Below, piece after piece: positions 26,430-35,300 of a stretch of 64,000 bases of DNA. Each line of letters opens with the position of its first letter. Position 1 is the stretch's first letter. This DNA comes from an uncultured Lachnospiraceae bacterium (GTDB taxonomy: Bacteria; Bacillota; Clostridia; Lachnospirales; Lachnospiraceae): contig CAJUNR010000004.1 of the NCBI GenBank assembly GCA_910587765.1, forward strand, positions 62,001 to 126,000. The letters run 5' to 3'. The position numbers and the translations under genes were made by a program. The notes under the pieces were generated by a model. That model was not told where the DNA came from and did no database searches. It saw nothing but the letters and a program-made list of their open reading frames with translations.

Positions 26430-28292
26430 ATGGAAACTGTTTGTCGTGAAAACATGTGCGCTGTATTTGAGTATAAAAAGGCGGAGACAGATATATCTTG
26501 GATGATCAGGCATTTTATTCGTAACAATGATGAAGTTTTATATTTCGTGGAAGGCAATTTTCTGAAAGCCGTAGTTTCCGTAGGTGATGTATTTCATTTT
26601 TTGGAAGGAGAGGCCTTAGGTGGACTCTTAAATACGAGATTTACTTGCATGACAGAGAGAAATTCTGATGAAGCCAAGGTATTCTTCTTGAAACATCCGA
26701 CGATTCATGAACTGCCGCTGATAAATTCTTCCGGTCATTTTGTCGGGATTGTAAGGTCTGGAAAGCGGAATCCGGAATGGCTATGGAAAAGATTCCAATA
26801 TCGCATCAAAAGTTTATGGTTTGATCAGAGATCATATGAGCGTAGTCTATCTGAAAAATTTATGAATAGTTTTGAAGGAACCGTTTTTCTGATCGATTTG
26901 CCATACGATCTTGAGGTGTCTGAAAGACTGCATACGGATCGGGAAAAGGAGGATTTTAAAAGAAAGCAAATGATCTCCCCGTTAGAGCAGCTTAGAAAGA
27001 TGCTGGAACAGGAGGAAAGAATTTACTGGGGACCAGCTTTTGAGTCGGGGATTTCAAGGCAGTTTGTGGATGAATTTTTGAAAATAAAAGTGCAGGAAAA
27101 AAACGGATGTAAATATTATGCGGATCATGCATCATCGCAATATATTACTTTTGATAATGGTAAACGGGCAGTAACAAATAAGAGCGATGCCGCCAGAAAA
27201 ATATATTTGGCAGGACCCTGCACGGTTTTCGGCGCATATGTGACAGATCATCAGACGATTGCATATTACTTGCAGAAATTAATGAAGGATCATGGAAATG
27301 CCTATCAGGTTGTCAATTTTGGTTCTCTGGGTCTGCAATGCGAGTTCCAGTACTTATTGACGGAATGTCTGAGCGACGATGATATAGTGGTGATTGCGTC
27401 CCCTGAAAGAAAATTTATATCAATGTTGAACGGGTACAGCAATACCTGTTACTTGGGAGACTACTCAGATATTTTTGATTCGATATCTGATCCGCTAAGC
27501 TGTATTTTAGATACATTCCGGCATGTAAACTATAAAATTTCCCAAAAGTTCGCAGAGCGAATTTATACATCCATAAAGCCGTATCTGACTCCGGAAATTC
27601 CGGAATTTAGATACGAGGCTAAAAAACCGGTTCAGGATTATTTTATTTCGTGGGATATCGTTGCATATTATAAAGAATTTGCATTCATTCATCATTTAAA
27701 CGATTTGAACGGGGCAACCGGAGCAATTGTAATGAATTGCAATCCCTTTACGAGAGGGCATCGGTATCTGGTTGAATACGCTTCGGCGAAAGTTGATACG
27801 CTGATTCTTTTTGTAGTAGAGGAGGATGCTTCTGCTTTTTCCTTTGATGATCGCATGGAAATGGTACGGCTGGGGACGGCTGATCTGGTGAATGTCAGAG
27901 TTGTTCCGTCAGGAAAATATAATATTTCGAAAAGTACCTTTGCGCAGTATTTTGAAAAAGAAAAGGAAATCTCCAAGATTGATTCCATGGAGTATGATTT
28001 GCGGATCTTTTGTGAAGTGATAGCAGATTGTATTGGTATTTCCTGCAGATTTGCGGGGGAAGAACCTGCGGATATTGTGACGGCGCAATATAACGAAACG
28101 ATGAAACGGATTCTTCCGCAATATGGAATTGCGTTTATCGAAATCCCGCGGCTGAAAATAAAAGAAGCGGAATATATCAGCGCGTCAAGTGTACGCAGGT
28201 GCTTGAAACAAGGAGACTGGGAAGCAGCCGCTGCTTATTTGCCGGAAACGACTGTCGAATATTTGAAAAATGCTGCCAATGCGGGAAAGTGA
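26430..28292 (+). CDS. CBS-like / SGNH-like / CitC-type cytidylyltransferase fusion
   Basis: This 620-aa protein appears to have three parts. Residues about 15-110 resemble a CBS pair (NDEVLYFVEGNFLKAVVSVGDVF, then HELPLINSSGHFVGIV). The middle (about 250-400) starts IYLAGPCTVFGAYVTD and resembles an SGNH-like fold. The C-terminus (about 425-620) is a nucleotidyltransferase of the citrate-lyase-ligase type: GAIVMNCNPFTRGHRYLVEYA carries the HxGH-like site and ISASSVRRCL the closing SSxxR motif. A CitC enzyme would acetylate citrate lyase, but no citrate lyase genes are here, so activation of a sugar or polyol phosphate is more likely. The ATG at 26430 follows GAGGAGA; a TTG at 26415 is upstream in frame. 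Domain calls other than the C-terminus are inference. Confidence 0.65.
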   Translation: METVCRENMCAVFEYKKAETDISWMIRHFIRNNDEVLYFVEGNFLKAVVSVGDVFHFLEGEALGGLLNTRFTCMTERNSDEAKVFFLKHPTIHELPLINSSGHFVGIVRSGKRNPEWLWKRFQYRIKSLWFDQRSYERSLSEKFMNSFEGTVFLIDLPYDLEVSERLHTDREKEDFKRKQMISPLEQLRKMLEQEERIYWGPAFESGISRQFVDEFLKIKVQEKNGCKYYADHASSQYITFDNGKRAVTNKSDAARKIYLAGPCTVFGAYVTDHQTIAYYLQKLMKDHGNAYQVVNFGSLGLQCEFQYLLTECLSDDDIVVIASPERKFISMLNGYSNTCYLGDYSDIFDSISDPLSCILDTFRHVNYKISQKFAERIYTSIKPYLTPEIPEFRYEAKKPVQDYFISWDIVAYYKEFAFIHHLNDLNGATGAIVMNCNPFTRGHRYLVEYASAKVDTLILFVVEEDASAFSFDDRMEMVRLGTADLVNVRVVPSGKYNISKSTFAQYFEKEKEISKIDSMEYDLRIFCEVIADCIGISCRFAGEEPADIVTAQYNETMKRILPQYGIAFIEIPRLKIKEAEYISASSVRRCLKQGDWEAAAAYLPETTVEYLKNAANAGK

Positions 28293-28303
28293 GGGGAACA
28301 AAA

Positions 28304-29770
28304 ATGTCTGTGAAAGAGTGCAGAATTATTGATATCCATCATGTAGCAGAAATAACAAATACAAAATGTATTATTTATGGAACCGGAAAGTATGGAAATA
28401 AATTGTATTCATTTCTAAAACTAAAGGGTTGGGAAAAAAATATTATTTCTTTTGCGGTGTCGGACGCAACAGGGAATCCGGCTGTTATAGATGGGATTCC
28501 TGTAAAGACAGTGGGGGAATTAAAGGAGAAGTTTGCGGAATGTAATGTAATGATTGCCATAGGAATTGCACATGCGGGAGAAGTTATTCAGCTGCTGCAG
28601 GGCTGTGAGGTGAAAGGCTTATACTGTGTTACAAGCGAAATTATGCAGAGCGTGGTGCGGGAAATCACTGATGCAATGAAAAAACTTCCATTGGAACGAA
28701 ATAAACTGTTTATTTCCTGCTACGAAGGGATGGGCTATCGGTGTAATTGTAAATATATTGCAGAGAAACTGCTGAAAGACAGGTATCCGGTGAAAATCGT
28801 ATGGGCGGTAACCGGGGAAGCGGGAGGGGACATTCCGGAAATTATAAAAAAAGTGACAGTAAATACATATGAGTATTACAGAGAGTTCTACACTTCCGGA
28901 ATCTGTATTTCCAACTGCGGAATCCTGTTGTTTGGAGAAAAGAGAGAGGGACAGTATTATATTAATACCTGGCATGGATACGGGCCTTTTAAGAAAGCGC
29001 AGGGCGCCGTCTATGAAGACAAAGAAAGACTTCGCAAAGTAAAAGAGATTAATTCAAATTTTGATCTGTTTGTTACAGGGAGTACGTTTTACTCTCAGAT
29101 ATACCGGGATTCGTTCTTCTATGAAGGTGAGATCGGCGAATGGGGAGCGCCCCGTAATGATGTGTTTTTTGCAGATGATGCCGTCAGGGATTCCGTATAT
29201 AAAACGTTTGGAATTCCTTCTGATAAAAAGCTTGTCCTTTACGCGCCTACTTTCCGGGAAGATGTAAGTAATTCTTTTGAACAGTATGATCTTGATCTGT
29301 CAAAGATCGTAGAAGCGCTGAATACAAGATTTGCGGGTGAATTTGTGATGATGTACCGGTTCCATCATTATCTGCATGCGGTGGGAAAATGCCGGGATTA
29401 TTATAAACAAGGCATTGACGCGACGTATTATCCGGACATACAGGAGCTTCTTGCGGCGGCGGATGTAGTGATCACAGATTATTCCTCTCTGATGTGGGAT
29501 TTTTCTCTTCAGAGAAAGCCTGTATTTTTATATCAGAATGATGAGGCCAGGTACAGGGCCGATCGGGGATTCTATTGTCCGGTTTCCGGATGGCCTTATC
29601 CGAAGGCTCATAATAAAGAAGAATTGTCTGACGTGATACGAAATTTTGACAATGAAAAATATGTGCGGGATCTGGATGCTTTTTTAGAGAAATACGGTTC
29701 CTGCGATGACGGAAATGCTTCGGCGAGAGTTGCCGCAAGGATTATGAAGGTAATAGAAGGAAACATCTGA
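28304..29770 (+). CDS. CDP-glycerol glycerophosphotransferase family protein with N-terminal Rossmann module
   Basis: Residues 1-110 of this 488-aa protein carry the recurring PglD-like module (IIYGTGKYGNKLYSFL). Residues about 130-488 are a TagB/TagF-type polyol-phosphate transferase: YINTWHGYGPFKK (the TWHG histidine motif, about residues 222-234), WGAPRNDVFF, LYAPTFRED, YRFHHYLH and ITDYSSLMWDFSLQ. It differs from the relative at 13647 in keeping the canonical TWHG. It probably adds a glycerol- or ribitol-phosphate unit to the glycan. ATG 28304 follows GAGGGGAAC. Confidence 0.88.
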   Translation: MSVKECRIIDIHHVAEITNTKCIIYGTGKYGNKLYSFLKLKGWEKNIISFAVSDATGNPAVIDGIPVKTVGELKEKFAECNVMIAIGIAHAGEVIQLLQGCEVKGLYCVTSEIMQSVVREITDAMKKLPLERNKLFISCYEGMGYRCNCKYIAEKLLKDRYPVKIVWAVTGEAGGDIPEIIKKVTVNTYEYYREFYTSGICISNCGILLFGEKREGQYYINTWHGYGPFKKAQGAVYEDKERLRKVKEINSNFDLFVTGSTFYSQIYRDSFFYEGEIGEWGAPRNDVFFADDAVRDSVYKTFGIPSDKKLVLYAPTFREDVSNSFEQYDLDLSKIVEALNTRFAGEFVMMYRFHHYLHAVGKCRDYYKQGIDATYYPDIQELLAAADVVITDYSSLMWDFSLQRKPVFLYQNDEARYRADRGFYCPVSGWPYPKAHNKEELSDVIRNFDNEKYVRDLDAFLEKYGSCDDGNASARVAARIMKVIEGNI

Positions 29771-29782
29771 AGGAGGAGCCAT

Positions 29783-31072
29783 ATGCCGAAAATTTCTGTG
29801 ATCGTGCCGGTATACAACGTAGAGCAATATCTTGGCGTATGTATAGACAGTATCCTGGCCCAGACATTCGCGGATATGGAAATCATCTGTGTGGATGACG
29901 GTTCTACAGACAGAAGTCCGAAAATTCTGGACGATTATGCCGCCAGAGATCCGAGAGTGAGGGTGATTCATCGGGATAATCGTGGGTATGGGCAGTCTTT
30001 GAATGTCGGGATGGATGCGGCTGCGGGAGAATATATCGGAATTGTGGAAAGTGACGATCGGATTCTGCCGGATATGTATGAGAAGCTTTATACCGCCGCA
30101 AAGGGACATGATCTGGATTTTGTAAAATCCGATTGTGTTTTCTGGTGGGATTCGCTGGCGTATTCCTATGATTATCACAGAAAGGATCTGGATGAGTATT
30201 ACGATCGGGTACTGGATGTTTCTCAGAGGGAAATCTATTTCCGCTTTTTTATGAACATATGGACAGGGATCTATAAGAAGGACTTTCTGGACCGCAACCG
30301 GATACGGTGCAATGAAACGCCTGGCGCTTCTTATCAGGACAATGGCTTCTGGATCCAGACGATGTCTCTGGCAGAAAGAGCGATGTGGCTGAGTGAAGCA
30401 TTTTATCTGTACAGGCAGGACAATCCGGGGGCCTCTGTAAAAAGCAAAAGCAAGGCTTTGGCAATGAAGGAAGAATTCGATTTTGTGGAGAAGATTCTGG
30501 AAGAAAAGCACAGACAGAAGGAACTGGATATCTGCCGTTATTTTCGTATGTTCCGGCATAAGGGAACGTTTATCAGAATCTCTGATGAATTAAAAAGAGA
30601 TTACTGTGAAGAAATAATCAGGGATTTTGCAAAATACAAGGAATTAACGAAACAGAACAAAGAAGTGTATGAATGGCTGCGGCGGATGTGCGAAGCTCCT
30701 GATCGCTTCTGCGGCGAATTTATCCGAATGAAAGCGGCGGCGTTGGGCCGATTGGAAGGAGCGGAACAGATCATCATATACGGAGCGGGAAACTGCGGAC
30801 AGAGGGTGCTGCGCATATTGAGTCATCAGGGAATGGGCGATAAAATAATCTGCTTTGCCGTATCGGACCAAACAGCTTCCGGGTCTGTGGGAATCATACC
30901 GGTGTGCTGTATTGATGGTCTGACGGAATACAGGGAGCGCGCGGTTGTTGTCATAGGGGCGGCGGAGCAGTCGAAGATTTACCGGCAGATGAAGCAGCGG
31001 CTGGAGGAGTTAAATTTTCTCCATACATTAAACCTTTGTATGTTAACAGATTATTTTTACTTTCTGGTGTGA
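29783..31072 (+). CDS. Family 2 glycosyltransferase with C-terminal Rossmann module
   Basis: The GT2 domain (about residues 1-225) starts ISVIVPVYNVEQYLGVC and carries VDDGSTDRS and VESDDRI as the acidic motif. The helical middle leads to the recurring module at about 335-429 (IIIYGAGNCGQRVLRIL, then FAVSDQT and VVVIGAAEQ). It closes the AT-rich to mid-GC part of the locus before a GC-richer block. ATG 29783 follows AAGGAGGAG. Confidence 0.87.
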   Translation: MPKISVIVPVYNVEQYLGVCIDSILAQTFADMEIICVDDGSTDRSPKILDDYAARDPRVRVIHRDNRGYGQSLNVGMDAAAGEYIGIVESDDRILPDMYEKLYTAAKGHDLDFVKSDCVFWWDSLAYSYDYHRKDLDEYYDRVLDVSQREIYFRFFMNIWTGIYKKDFLDRNRIRCNETPGASYQDNGFWIQTMSLAERAMWLSEAFYLYRQDNPGASVKSKSKALAMKEEFDFVEKILEEKHRQKELDICRYFRMFRHKGTFIRISDELKRDYCEEIIRDFAKYKELTKQNKEVYEWLRRMCEAPDRFCGEFIRMKAAALGRLEGAEQIIIYGAGNCGQRVLRILSHQGMGDKIICFAVSDQTASGSVGIIPVCCIDGLTEYRERAVVVIGAAEQSKIYRQMKQRLEELNFLHTLNLCMLTDYFYFLV

Positions 31073-31091
31073 AGGGCAGAAGGAGGAAAAA

Positions 31092-31808
31092 ATGACCATC
31101 GCAATCATCATCGCCGGCGGCTCCGGCCACCGGCTGGGACAGGATATCCCCAAACAGTTTATTCATGTATATGACAAACCCGTTCTGATCTATACGCTGG
31201 AAGGATTTCAGCGTCACCCGCAGGTGGATGCCATCGGTCTGGTCTGCATCGACGGCTGGCACGATATGGCGAAAGCCTATGCGAAGCAGTTCGGGATTGA
31301 CAAGCTTCAGTGGGTGATTTCCGGCGGGGAGACGGCGCAGGAATCCATCCGAAACGGAGTGTATCATCTGGAGGGTACCTGCAGCGACGGGGATATCGTC
31401 ATCATTCATGACGGCATCCGCCCTCTGGTGGACGAAACGGTATTGACTGACGTGATTATGAAATGCGGGCAATATGGAAATGCGGTGACGGCACAGCCTT
31501 ATAATGAGCAGATCTTTGTGGCCGATGACGAGAAGTCGACGGTGAAATACATTCCGCGCGAAACGCTGAGAAGGGTTGCCACGCCGCAGGCGTATCAGTT
31601 CGGGATGCTGAGCCGGGCTTATCACGAGGCCTATGAGAAGGAGATTGGCATCTATGGTTCTTCCTATACGAATACCATGATGGTGGAGCTGGGGGAGCGG
31701 CTGTATTTTGCCAACGGCTCCGACAAAAACATCAAGATCACCACAAAAGATGACTTTGAACTGTTTAAAGCATATCTGAAGATGGAAAAGCCGGACTGGC
31801 TGAAATAG
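31092..31808 (+). CDS. IspD/TarI-family cytidylyltransferase
   Basis: This 238-aa enzyme transfers CMP to a polyol phosphate. The CTP site reads IIIAGGSGHRLGQDIPKQF, and IHDGIRPLVDE (about residues 108-118) and TPQAYQF follow as in IspD and TarI. The next gene is an SDR epimerase and no TarJ-type reductase is present, so the substrate could be ribitol 5-phosphate or another alditol phosphate. An isoprenoid role (IspD) is possible but less fitting for the context. ATG 31092 follows GAAGGAGGAAA. Confidence 0.85.
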   Translation: MTIAIIIAGGSGHRLGQDIPKQFIHVYDKPVLIYTLEGFQRHPQVDAIGLVCIDGWHDMAKAYAKQFGIDKLQWVISGGETAQESIRNGVYHLEGTCSDGDIVIIHDGIRPLVDETVLTDVIMKCGQYGNAVTAQPYNEQIFVADDEKSTVKYIPRETLRRVATPQAYQFGMLSRAYHEAYEKEIGIYGSSYTNTMMVELGERLYFANGSDKNIKITTKDDFELFKAYLKMEKPDWLK

Positions 31809-31830
31809 AGAGAAGGAGCAGGCGGGAGAG

Positions 31831-32901
31831 ATGATGACAAAGTTGTTGGAGCATCCATTATATAAGGGAGATCTGGCCTATGCGGCGGGGCTCGCGCTGC
31901 CATGGGACAGACTGCGGGGAAAGAAGATTCTGATCACCGGGGCCAGCGGTCTGATCGGCAGTTTCTTTATTGACGTACTGATGAAGCAGAACCGGGAGAA
32001 AAATCTGTGCTGTAAAATCTATGCGCTGGGACGGGGTCAGGCGGTGGGAAAGGAACGGTTTGCCGAATATTGGGACAGTCCGTATTTTGTATTCCTGCCG
32101 CATGATATCAATCTGCCTTTAGACGGAAAAGTGGATGAAGAATTTGCATATATCTTCCATCTTGCCAGCAATACTCATCCGGTAGTCTATGCGCAGCACC
32201 CGATTTCTACGGTTACCACCAATATTCTGGGAACAGAACATTTGTTGAATTACGCTGCCTGCCATGGCGCCGGGCGGTTTGTCTTTGCTTCTTCCAATGA
32301 GATTTATGGAGAAAATCGGGGAGATGCGGAGTTTTTTGATGAAGCGTACTGCGGATACCTGGATTGCAATACTTTAAGAGCCGGTTATCCGGAGAGCAAA
32401 CGCTGCGGGGAGGCTTTGTGCCAGGCGTATCGGCAGGAGAAGGGGATTGATGTTGTGATTCCCCGTTTTACCCGGTCCTATGGTCCGACCATGCGGATAA
32501 TGGACACAAAGGCCGTCTCCCAGTTTATCAGAAACGGCGTGAAGGGAGAGGATATTGTGCTTAAAAGTGAGGGAAAACAGTATTATTCTTACACCTATGC
32601 GGCCGATGCCGTGGCAGGGCTTCTCCATGTCATGTTCGAGGGAGAGAGCGGGGAGGCTTATAATATTGCCGACAGCAGGTCAGATATTGCCTTAAAAGAC
32701 CTGGCCGGGGTTATAGCGGAAGTATGCGGGACGAAGGTGGTTTTTGAGCTTCCGGATACGGTGGAGAGGGCCGGCTACAGTACGGCGACCAAAGCCAGGC
32801 TGGACGGAACGAAGATCAGGCGTCTGGGTTGGGAGATGAAATATGATATTCCGGCGGGAATTGAGCGGACCATTCAGATATTAAGGAGCACGATGAGATG
32901 A
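31831..32901 (+). CDS. NAD-dependent epimerase/dehydratase (extended SDR)
   Basis: This 356-aa extended SDR has the NAD-binding turn ILITGASGLIGSFF (about residues 34-47), SSNEIYGEN with the active-site region, and YPESKRCGEALC, which gives the YxxxK catalytic pair. This resembles UDP-glucuronate decarboxylase and dTDP-glucose dehydratase. It probably makes a sugar or polyol precursor for the adjacent cytidylyltransferase. It overlaps the next gene by four bases. Confidence 0.87.
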   Translation: MMTKLLEHPLYKGDLAYAAGLALPWDRLRGKKILITGASGLIGSFFIDVLMKQNREKNLCCKIYALGRGQAVGKERFAEYWDSPYFVFLPHDINLPLDGKVDEEFAYIFHLASNTHPVVYAQHPISTVTTNILGTEHLLNYAACHGAGRFVFASSNEIYGENRGDAEFFDEAYCGYLDCNTLRAGYPESKRCGEALCQAYRQEKGIDVVIPRFTRSYGPTMRIMDTKAVSQFIRNGVKGEDIVLKSEGKQYYSYTYAADAVAGLLHVMFEGESGEAYNIADSRSDIALKDLAGVIAEVCGTKVVFELPDTVERAGYSTATKARLDGTKIRRLGWEMKYDIPAGIERTIQILRSTMR

Positions 32902-35237
32902 CAGCAGAGAAACTGATCAGGGAACTGCCCAAAGGGCTGATTAAATGGTATGAGTTTCCGAAGGGCGATCGTGCGTTATACATTACAGGCGGCAGGCCGC
33001 TGGACCAGTCTCTGCAGGAAGCGCTTTCGGAATGCGGACTACGTGCGGACTGCATGGTTCCAGAGCGGCTTGCCGGATGCAGTGAGAAATATTCCTGTAT
33101 TCTTCTGTCAACAGCGGTTGAGATGTCTCCGTCGATGGAAGCTGCGATTTCCCTGTTTCGGAAGATTCGGACGCTGCTGGAAGAAGACGGAAGGCTGTTC
33201 GTCGTGACGGATAACCGCATGGCAATTCGTTATTTCTGCGGAGACCAGGATCCTTTTACCGGGCGAAATTTCGACGGGATCGAGAATTACAGGCGGGCTG
33301 GTCTGTCAGGGAAAGATGCTCCGAAAGGCAGACTGTATACAAGGGCGGAGCTGGAAAAGATGTTGGAAAGTGCCGGCTTTTTCCGTCACAAATTTTATTC
33401 TGTGTATCCGGAGATTACATGTCCTCAGATTCTGTTTGCGGAGGATTATTCGCCGGAGGAGGAGCTTGGAGTCCGTATTTTTCCGCAGTACCACAGTCCG
33501 GATACCGTATTTCTGGAGGAGGAGAGTCTGTATACTTCTTTGATTGAAAACGGACTGTTTCACCGGATGGCCAACGGGTTTCTGATCGAGTGTCCTATGA
33601 ATGGCGTCTGTTCGGAGGCGGATCAGATTACGGTTTCCATGGAACGGGGGCGGGAAAACGCTCTGTGTACGATTCTGACAGGAAAAGGCACGGTCGTTAA
33701 AAAACCGCTTTATGAAGAGGGGCGGCAGAAACTGGAGAGACTGAAAGAGAATCAGCAGTATCTGGAACTTCACGGCATCCGTATGATTAAAGGAGAGATC
33801 ATGGATCGTACCTTTGTCATGCCTCGGGTCCAGGGGATGCCGCTGGTCACTTATTTTCGTTCTCTTCTGACTGGAAACCGGACGGAGTTTTTCCGGCGGT
33901 TTGATGAGCTGTGGGAGTTGATTCTTCAGTCGTCGGAGCATACGACATATGAGGAAGTGGAATGGGAACATTGCGATCCCTGGTGGGATGAAGAGAAGGA
34001 CGAGCGAAAGAAGAAGAAAATTGACCGGGGCCGTTGGAGAAAGATTGCTTTTGGAACGGCGCAGGACCGGGAATATATGGGGCCTGTCCTGAGGCGGGGC
34101 TACCTGGATCTGGTGCTGCTCAACGGCTTTGTTGTAAACGGGGAATATGTGTTTTTTGATCAGGAGCTGTATGTGGAGAACCTTCCGGCCAAAGCGATTA
34201 TGCTCCGCAACATTGATCTTCTGTACCGGGGAGACCTTGAGGTCGGGAGGATTCTGCCCAGAAAGGAACTTCTGGAGCGCTATGGGATCGAGCCGTGCAG
34301 AGAGCTGTATTACGCGCAAATCCGGCACTTTCTGACCAGACTGAGAAATGACGATCTGTTGTCGGGATACCACCGGTCGCGCAGGAGAAGCAATGAGACG
34401 GTCCATTCCAACCGTCAGCGTATGAATTATTCCGCCGAGGAGTATCAGAGACTCTTTGTGGATATCTTTAAAAATACAGAGAATAAAAAGCTGTATCTCT
34501 TCGGTTCCGGAAATTTCGCGAGAAAATTTCTTGCACTGTACGGGGAGGAGTATGAGATCGCGGGAATTTTGGATAATCAGGAGGAAAAGTGGGGAACGGA
34601 TCTGGAAGGGATTCCTGTGATGTCTCCTGCTGTATTAAAAAATATGGATCCTGCTGCCGGCAAGGTTATTATCTGTATCAAAAACTATGTGGAGGTATTG
34701 AAACAGGTCCGGGAGTACGGAGTGCGGAATGTGGGCATCTATGACACTGCTATGGAATATTCCAGAAAACAGAAGACCGTAGCCGCACTGCCTGCCGATG
34801 CACCGAAGAAGAAGTATCATACGGGATATGTGGCCGGGGTGTTTGATCTGTTTCATATCGGACATCTGAATCTGCTCCGCCGTGCAAAGGAACAGTGCGA
34901 TTACCTGATTGCGGGCGTGGTGACGGACGAGGGTGTACGGAAAAATAAGGGAACGGACAGCTTTATTCCTTTTGAAGAACGGCTTTCCATCGTGCAGAGC
35001 TGTCGGTATGTGGATGAAGCAGTGGGAATCCCGCTGGAATTTTGTGATACCAGGGATGCGTATCTGAAGTTTCAGTTTGACGTGCAGTTTTCCGGTAGCG
35101 ATTATGCCCAGGATCCTGCATGGCTGAAGAAGCAGGAATTTCTCCGAAAGCATGGAGCAGAACTGGTGTTTTTCCCTTATACCGAAAGTACCAGTTCTAC
35201 GAAGCTGAAAGAGATGATCGGGAGAAAACTTTTGTAG
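32898..35237 (+). CDS. Multidomain methyltransferase-like / kinase-like / Rossmann / TagD cytidylyltransferase protein
   Basis: This 779-aa protein looks like four fused parts. Residues about 1-200 resemble a degenerate SAM methyltransferase end (RTLLEEDGRLFVVTDN, then the GRLYTRAELEKMLESAGF block). Residues about 240-500 resemble a small-molecule kinase fold (GTVVKKPLYEEG, then GEYVFFDQELY). About 525-630 is the recurring Rossmann module (LYLFGSGNFARKFLALY). Residues 645-779 are a TagD-type cytidylyltransferase (GVFDLFHIGHLNLLRRA with HxGH, and STSSTKLKEMI). Methyltransferase-kinase fusions cap O-polysaccharides in WbdD, which is a possible parallel. Only the last two domains are confidently assigned. 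Confidence 0.75.
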   Translation: MTAEKLIRELPKGLIKWYEFPKGDRALYITGGRPLDQSLQEALSECGLRADCMVPERLAGCSEKYSCILLSTAVEMSPSMEAAISLFRKIRTLLEEDGRLFVVTDNRMAIRYFCGDQDPFTGRNFDGIENYRRAGLSGKDAPKGRLYTRAELEKMLESAGFFRHKFYSVYPEITCPQILFAEDYSPEEELGVRIFPQYHSPDTVFLEEESLYTSLIENGLFHRMANGFLIECPMNGVCSEADQITVSMERGRENALCTILTGKGTVVKKPLYEEGRQKLERLKENQQYLELHGIRMIKGEIMDRTFVMPRVQGMPLVTYFRSLLTGNRTEFFRRFDELWELILQSSEHTTYEEVEWEHCDPWWDEEKDERKKKKIDRGRWRKIAFGTAQDREYMGPVLRRGYLDLVLLNGFVVNGEYVFFDQELYVENLPAKAIMLRNIDLLYRGDLEVGRILPRKELLERYGIEPCRELYYAQIRHFLTRLRNDDLLSGYHRSRRRSNETVHSNRQRMNYSAEEYQRLFVDIFKNTENKKLYLFGSGNFARKFLALYGEEYEIAGILDNQEEKWGTDLEGIPVMSPAVLKNMDPAAGKVIICIKNYVEVLKQVREYGVRNVGIYDTAMEYSRKQKTVAALPADAPKKKYHTGYVAGVFDLFHIGHLNLLRRAKEQCDYLIAGVVTDEGVRKNKGTDSFIPFEERLSIVQSCRYVDEAVGIPLEFCDTRDAYLKFQFDVQFSGSDYAQDPAWLKKQEFLRKHGAELVFFPYTESTSSTKLKEMIGRKLL

Positions 35238-35300
35238 GACGTTTGAAACAAGAAAAGGAAATCATTTCGGTTTTCTGATTTTGAATGCGGAGGAAAGAAA

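Noticed and set aside
26430..28292. Citrate lyase ligase (CitC) proper
   Set aside because: No citrate lyase genes are present, and the N-terminal parts differ from CitC.
33306..34406. 366-aa open frame on the minus strand
   Set aside because: Antisense of the four-domain protein; composition is that of a shadow frame.
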